Assembly (NCBI GenBank): GCA_946545675.1
Contig: CAMNNR010000044.1
Span: 1 to 8,860, forward strand
Length of the DNA: 8,860 nucleotides
Source of the DNA: an uncultured Thermoplasmata archaeon
GTDB lineage: Archaea; Thermoplasmatota; Thermoplasmata; Methanomassiliicoccales; Methanomethylophilaceae
Reading direction: 5' to 3'
Each line of letters begins with the position of its first letter. Position 1 is the stretch's first letter. Below the pieces are notes generated by a model that had not been told where the DNA came from, did no database searches, and saw only the letters and a program-made list of their open reading frames with translations. The position numbers and the translations under genes are program-made. This document shows positions 6,108 to 8,860 of this stretch, one piece after another.

Positions 6108-8720
6108 TCACTGGTCGCCGTGTTTCCTCTGCAGGAACTTCGGGCCCTTCCAGCTCCACTCGCCCATGAGGTGCATGGCGGCGGGGCCGACGAAGGTGAC
6201 CATGAAGAGTCCGTCGATGAGGATTCCGACTCCGAGGGCGAAGCCGAACTCCTGCAGCATGGAGGAGCTTCCCACCAGGAGGGTCAGGAAGGTTCCGCCC
6301 ATGATGAGGGCGCAGAGGCTGATGGTTCCGCTGGCGCTGCAGATGGCAGCATCTATGGCGTCGTCGTTGGACATGCCGCGGACCCTGTTCTCTCTGACAC
6401 GGGTGGTGATGAAGATGTCGTAGTCCATTCCGAGTCCCAGCAGGACGACGAACAGGACTATGGGCACGATCCAGCACACCGGGATGTCCAGCAGGGTCTC
6501 GAATACCAGGTAGGTCAGGGCCAGGGTCCAGATGACGCTGGCCATGATGCACACAAGGGCACGGACGGGGGTCAGGTAGCATCCGAGGATGAAGAACAGC
6601 AGCACCAGCAGCAGCACGATGACCACGAGCTGGATGACGTTGAACTGTTCGCTGACGGTCCCGGAGATGTCGTAGAGGACCGCGTTGGTACCGCAGACCT
6701 TGGAGTCGGCGATTACTGCGGAGTAGGTGGAGTCGTAGCCGTCTTCCCCGTGGAAATCCTTCTGGAGGGCGGGTATGAAGTCCATGGTGTTGTCGGACAT
6801 GGGCTTCTCGGTGGTGACCACCATGATGGAGACGTACATTCCGTCGTCGGAGAGCAGTCCGGTACCCACGTTCAGGACGTAGTCGATGAGGTTGGCGAAG
6901 TATACAGGCTTGGTCGAGTCGGACGAGTCCACTCCGACAGCGAGGTCGGGGGTGACGTTGTCCTCGCCGACGAGGGCCCCGGCCTTGGCGACATAGGCCT
7001 GCACGTAGCTCTTCACGGCGGAGGGCATCTTCTCGATCAGGGCTGCGTTGATGTCGGCGGTGCTGCCGTCGGCCACGGTCTTGGCCTGCGCCGCGACCTG
7101 CTCATCGGAGAGCGAGGGATAGGCGGCCTTCACGTTCTCGTAGGCTGTCTGGTAAACCGTCTGGTAGGCGCTCAGGAAGAGCACGGTCCAGGAGTTCAGT
7201 CCGGAGGCGCTGGCCACGATGTCCGTGTGGTCCTTGGCGATCTGGTTGGAGATCTTCATGACAGCGGGGACGTATCCCGTTATGTTGCCGTCCAGGGTGA
7301 CGGTTAGTGCGTTGGACGTCCATTTCATGTATGGGTACTCGCTGCCTGCCAGCGAAACCGTTCCTGTACCGTCGAGGGCGGTGGTGGGGAACTCCACCAC
7401 GACGTAGGTGGGCATGAGGGTTCCGCCGTAAGTCTTGTCCATGATGGCGTAGAGTCCTTCCTTGGCCTCGCCGTCGGGTTCGACCGCGATCATGTCGTAG
7501 GAGCTGTCGGATGTGGCGTAGATGTAGGTGGTGGGCACGGAGATGACGACGGCGACTGCCACGATGGTCTTGGCGTACTTCCTGGTGACCCTGGAGACCC
7601 AGCGGAAGTAGGCGCTGAACTTCCTGGACACCCGGGCGTAGAGACCGTCGTTGGTCCCGGCTTCGATGCCCTTGTACTTCTCCACCCTGTTGGGCCAGAA
7701 TACCTTCTCGCCGAGCAGGTTGACCAGCGAGGGCACGAAGGTGAGGGCAGATACGAGTGCGAACACGATTCCGAGTGCGAGCATGAGTCCCATGTTGCGC
7801 ACGAGGGAGAAGTCGCAGATGGCGAGGCATGCGAAACCGATGATGACGGACATGCCCGAGGTGAAGACGGACTCGCCGGCCCACTCGATGGCGGTGACGA
7901 GGGCGTCGTGGTGGGAGGCCCCCTTCTTGAGTTCCTCCCTGTACCTGGTGATGATGAAGATTCCGTAGTCGCATCCCGCACCGAGCATGGTGACCATCAT
8001 GAGGGTGGAGGTGAGGTAGAACACCTGGGTGTAGGACCCGAAGACGAACAGGGAAAGCATGGCGAGGGCGTATGCGACTCCGAATCCGACCGGGGGAACG
8101 ACCGCGATTACGAGGGCACCGAAGAACAGTGCCAGAAGTATGAAGATGAGAGCGACGCTGAGGGGGTCGATCTTGGCGATGTCGTCGTTCGCGGCGGTCA
8201 TCGTGTCGTAGGTGAGGGCGGCGTTGCCGGTCACGTAGGTGGTGAAGGAGGTCCCGGCGTTCTTCTGTGCCTGGGACACGATGTCCCTGTTCTCGCCGGT
8301 CTTGTTGGTGAAATCGAAGGCCTCGTCGAGGGCGTTGAAGGAGAACAGCATGATGGGGCTGTCGGTACCGTATGAGCCGACACGGGATATCGAAACCGCG
8401 GCCTCGGAGCCGACGGTTCCGTATTCCGCGAGCAGGAGTGCGTTTATCTCGTCAGCGAGTGCGGCTACATCCGACTCCTGACCTGTCGTGTACTGAACGA
8501 CGAGCACCTCGTCCATGTTTATCGAGTTGGAGAAGTACTCGTCCATGATCTCGTTGCCTTCGGTGGATTCGCTGCTGGATCCCGACATGTTGGTGAGCTC
8601 GTATTCGAGCACGCTGTCTGCCTTGAGCATAAAGGGGACGCAGCAGACGAGAACGACCAGCCAGACGGCGATGATCATTTTCGAATGTTTGGTAACTGCG
8701 TTTGCCATTTTGGCGAACAT
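6108..8720 (-). CDS. MMPL/RND-superfamily membrane transporter
   Basis: Large inner-membrane exporter of 870 residues with the RND two-fold repeat and about 12 membrane spans: TM1 near 14-34, a first outer domain 35-186, TM2-TM6 between about 187 and 334, TM7 near 382-402, a second outer domain 403-690, and TM8-TM12 between about 693 and 845. The Asp-Tyr pairs of MMPL-type proton relays are present in both halves: GAGCDYGIFIITRYRE (D251-Y252) and GLGMDYDIFITTRVRE (D766-Y767). A coupled, proton-driven mechanism is therefore likely. The substrate is unknown; relatives move lipids, hydrophobic compounds or drugs. The second outer domain is nearly twice the first and holds an alanine-rich, probably helical part (about 510-585). 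The ATG at 8720 has GAGG seven bases upstream and a TATA box at 8754-8760. It is a single-gene unit closed by the hairpin at 6058-6083. Confidence 0.93.
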   Translation of the reverse strand: MFAKMANAVTKHSKMIIAVWLVVLVCCVPFMLKADSVLEYELTNMSGSSSESTEGNEIMDEYFSNSINMDEVLVVQYTTGQESDVAALADEINALLLAEYGTVGSEAAVSISRVGSYGTDSPIMLFSFNALDEAFDFTNKTGENRDIVSQAQKNAGTSFTTYVTGNAALTYDTMTAANDDIAKIDPLSVALIFILLALFFGALVIAVVPPVGFGVAYALAMLSLFVFGSYTQVFYLTSTLMMVTMLGAGCDYGIFIITRYREELKKGASHHDALVTAIEWAGESVFTSGMSVIIGFACLAICDFSLVRNMGLMLALGIVFALVSALTFVPSLVNLLGEKVFWPNRVEKYKGIEAGTNDGLYARVSRKFSAYFRWVSRVTRKYAKTIVAVAVVISVPTTYIYATSDSSYDMIAVEPDGEAKEGLYAIMDKTYGGTLMPTYVVVEFPTTALDGTGTVSLAGSEYPYMKWTSNALTVTLDGNITGYVPAVMKISNQIAKDHTDIVASASGLNSWTVLFLSAYQTVYQTAYENVKAAYPSLSDEQVAAQAKTVADGSTADINAALIEKMPSAVKSYVQAYVAKAGALVGEDNVTPDLAVGVDSSDSTKPVYFANLIDYVLNVGTGLLSDDGMYVSIMVVTTEKPMSDNTMDFIPALQKDFHGEDGYDSTYSAVIADSKVCGTNAVLYDISGTVSEQFNVIQLVVIVLLLVLLFFILGCYLTPVRALVCIMASVIWTLALTYLVFETLLDIPVCWIVPIVLFVVLLGLGMDYDIFITTRVRENRVRGMSNDDAIDAAICSASGTISLCALIMGGTFLTLLVGSSSMLQEFGFALGVGILIDGLFMVTFVGPAAMHLMGEWSWKGPKFLQRKHGDQ

Positions 8721-8753
8721 GATGATTCCTCAACCCCCGTGAAGGTGCGGCGG

Positions 8754-8760
8754 TATATAA
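8754..8760 (-). promoter_or_regulatory. TATA box of the transporter gene
   Basis: Minus-strand TTATATA, centred about 37 bases before the ATG at 8720. Transcription would start near 8730, leaving a leader of about 10 bases that just includes the GAGG ribosome site at 8728-8731. Confidence 0.6.
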
Positions 8761-8763
8761 CAA

Positions 8764-8781
8764 TTTTGAGCATACTCAAAA
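8764..8781. promoter_or_regulatory. 18-bp palindrome directly upstream of the transporter TATA box
   Basis: TTTTGAG (8764-8770) and CTCAAAA (8775-8781) are perfect 7-bp arms around CATA. The element begins 4 bases from the TATA box and covers the place where TFB contacts DNA (BRE), so a bound regulator could block or help initiation. Exporters are often controlled by TetR- or MarR-type proteins, and a divergent gene may lie past 8860. The regulator is not in this window. Confidence 0.5.
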
Positions 8782-8860
8782 ATATAGTAATTTTTGTTTG
8801 ACAGTTATTTAAAGAATATACGAATAAATTTTTAAATTGTAATAAATTTAAATAAAATTT
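8782..8860. other. Very AT-rich intergenic DNA running off the window edge
   Basis: Almost only A and T, with several TATA-like stretches and no open reading frame of note. It probably contains the promoter of a gene beyond the window, possibly divergent from the transporter. I see no RNA gene or repeat unit in it. Confidence 0.4.

Noticed and set aside
5997..7307. 436-codon open frame on the plus strand opposite the transporter
   Set aside because: Its composition (Gly, Val, His, Asp, Gln runs) is typical of an antisense shadow of membrane-protein codons. The transporter on the other strand has clear family motifs.
8782..8860. Possible replication origin or AT-rich island
   Set aside because: Only about 80 bases, no repeated origin boxes and no Cdc6/Orc1 gene nearby; promoter DNA explains it.
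1..8860. Defence, mobile or secretion system
   Set aside because: No transposase, integrase, nuclease-ATPase pair, toxin-antitoxin pair or repeat array is visible; all seven genes belong to known families.

Overview
The window looks like a stretch of chromosome from a gut-type archaeon. The best guess is the Thermoplasmata / Methanomassiliicoccales; this placement is an inference, because no marker gene is present. The reasons are an archaeal-type GluRS, an archaeal RibL-type FAD synthase, TATA-box promoters set 25-27 bases from start codons, AT-rich spacers between GC-rich genes, and small gene clusters. Seven protein genes fill nearly all of it. I see no rRNA, tRNA, CRISPR array, insertion sequence or phage gene.

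Layout. Positions 1-1139 (minus strand) hold a flavin pair: ribB (DHBP synthase) followed 2 bases later by ribL (FAD synthase), whose 3' end is cut by the window edge. A 204-base AT-rich divergent promoter region separates ribB from a DtxR/MntR-family metalloregulator on the plus strand (1344-2027). This region carries a perfect palindrome on the ribB side and a DtxR-box-like element on the regulator side. A short convergent spacer with two hairpins (2028-2120) follows. The rest is on the minus strand: a large MMPL/RND-type membrane transporter (6108-8720), a siroheme nitrite/sulfite reductase-family protein (4477-6003), gltX (2741-4426), and a TatD-linked type radical SAM protein (2121-2714) 26 bases behind gltX.

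How the parts relate. ribB and ribL supply early and late steps of flavin cofactor synthesis. The DtxR-type regulator probably senses Fe or Mn and may control itself and perhaps its neighbours. gltX and the radical SAM gene are probably one transcript. The reductase and the transporter each have their own promoter, with a strong hairpin between them. The genes are mostly ordinary housekeeping ones. The most interesting features are regulatory palindromes placed on or beside TATA boxes (ribB, gltX, transporter), an unusual cysteine-rich loop and metal-site composition in the DtxR-type protein, and a cysteine in place of a normally conserved arginine in the siroheme enzyme. I found no convincing evidence of a wholly new multi-gene system.
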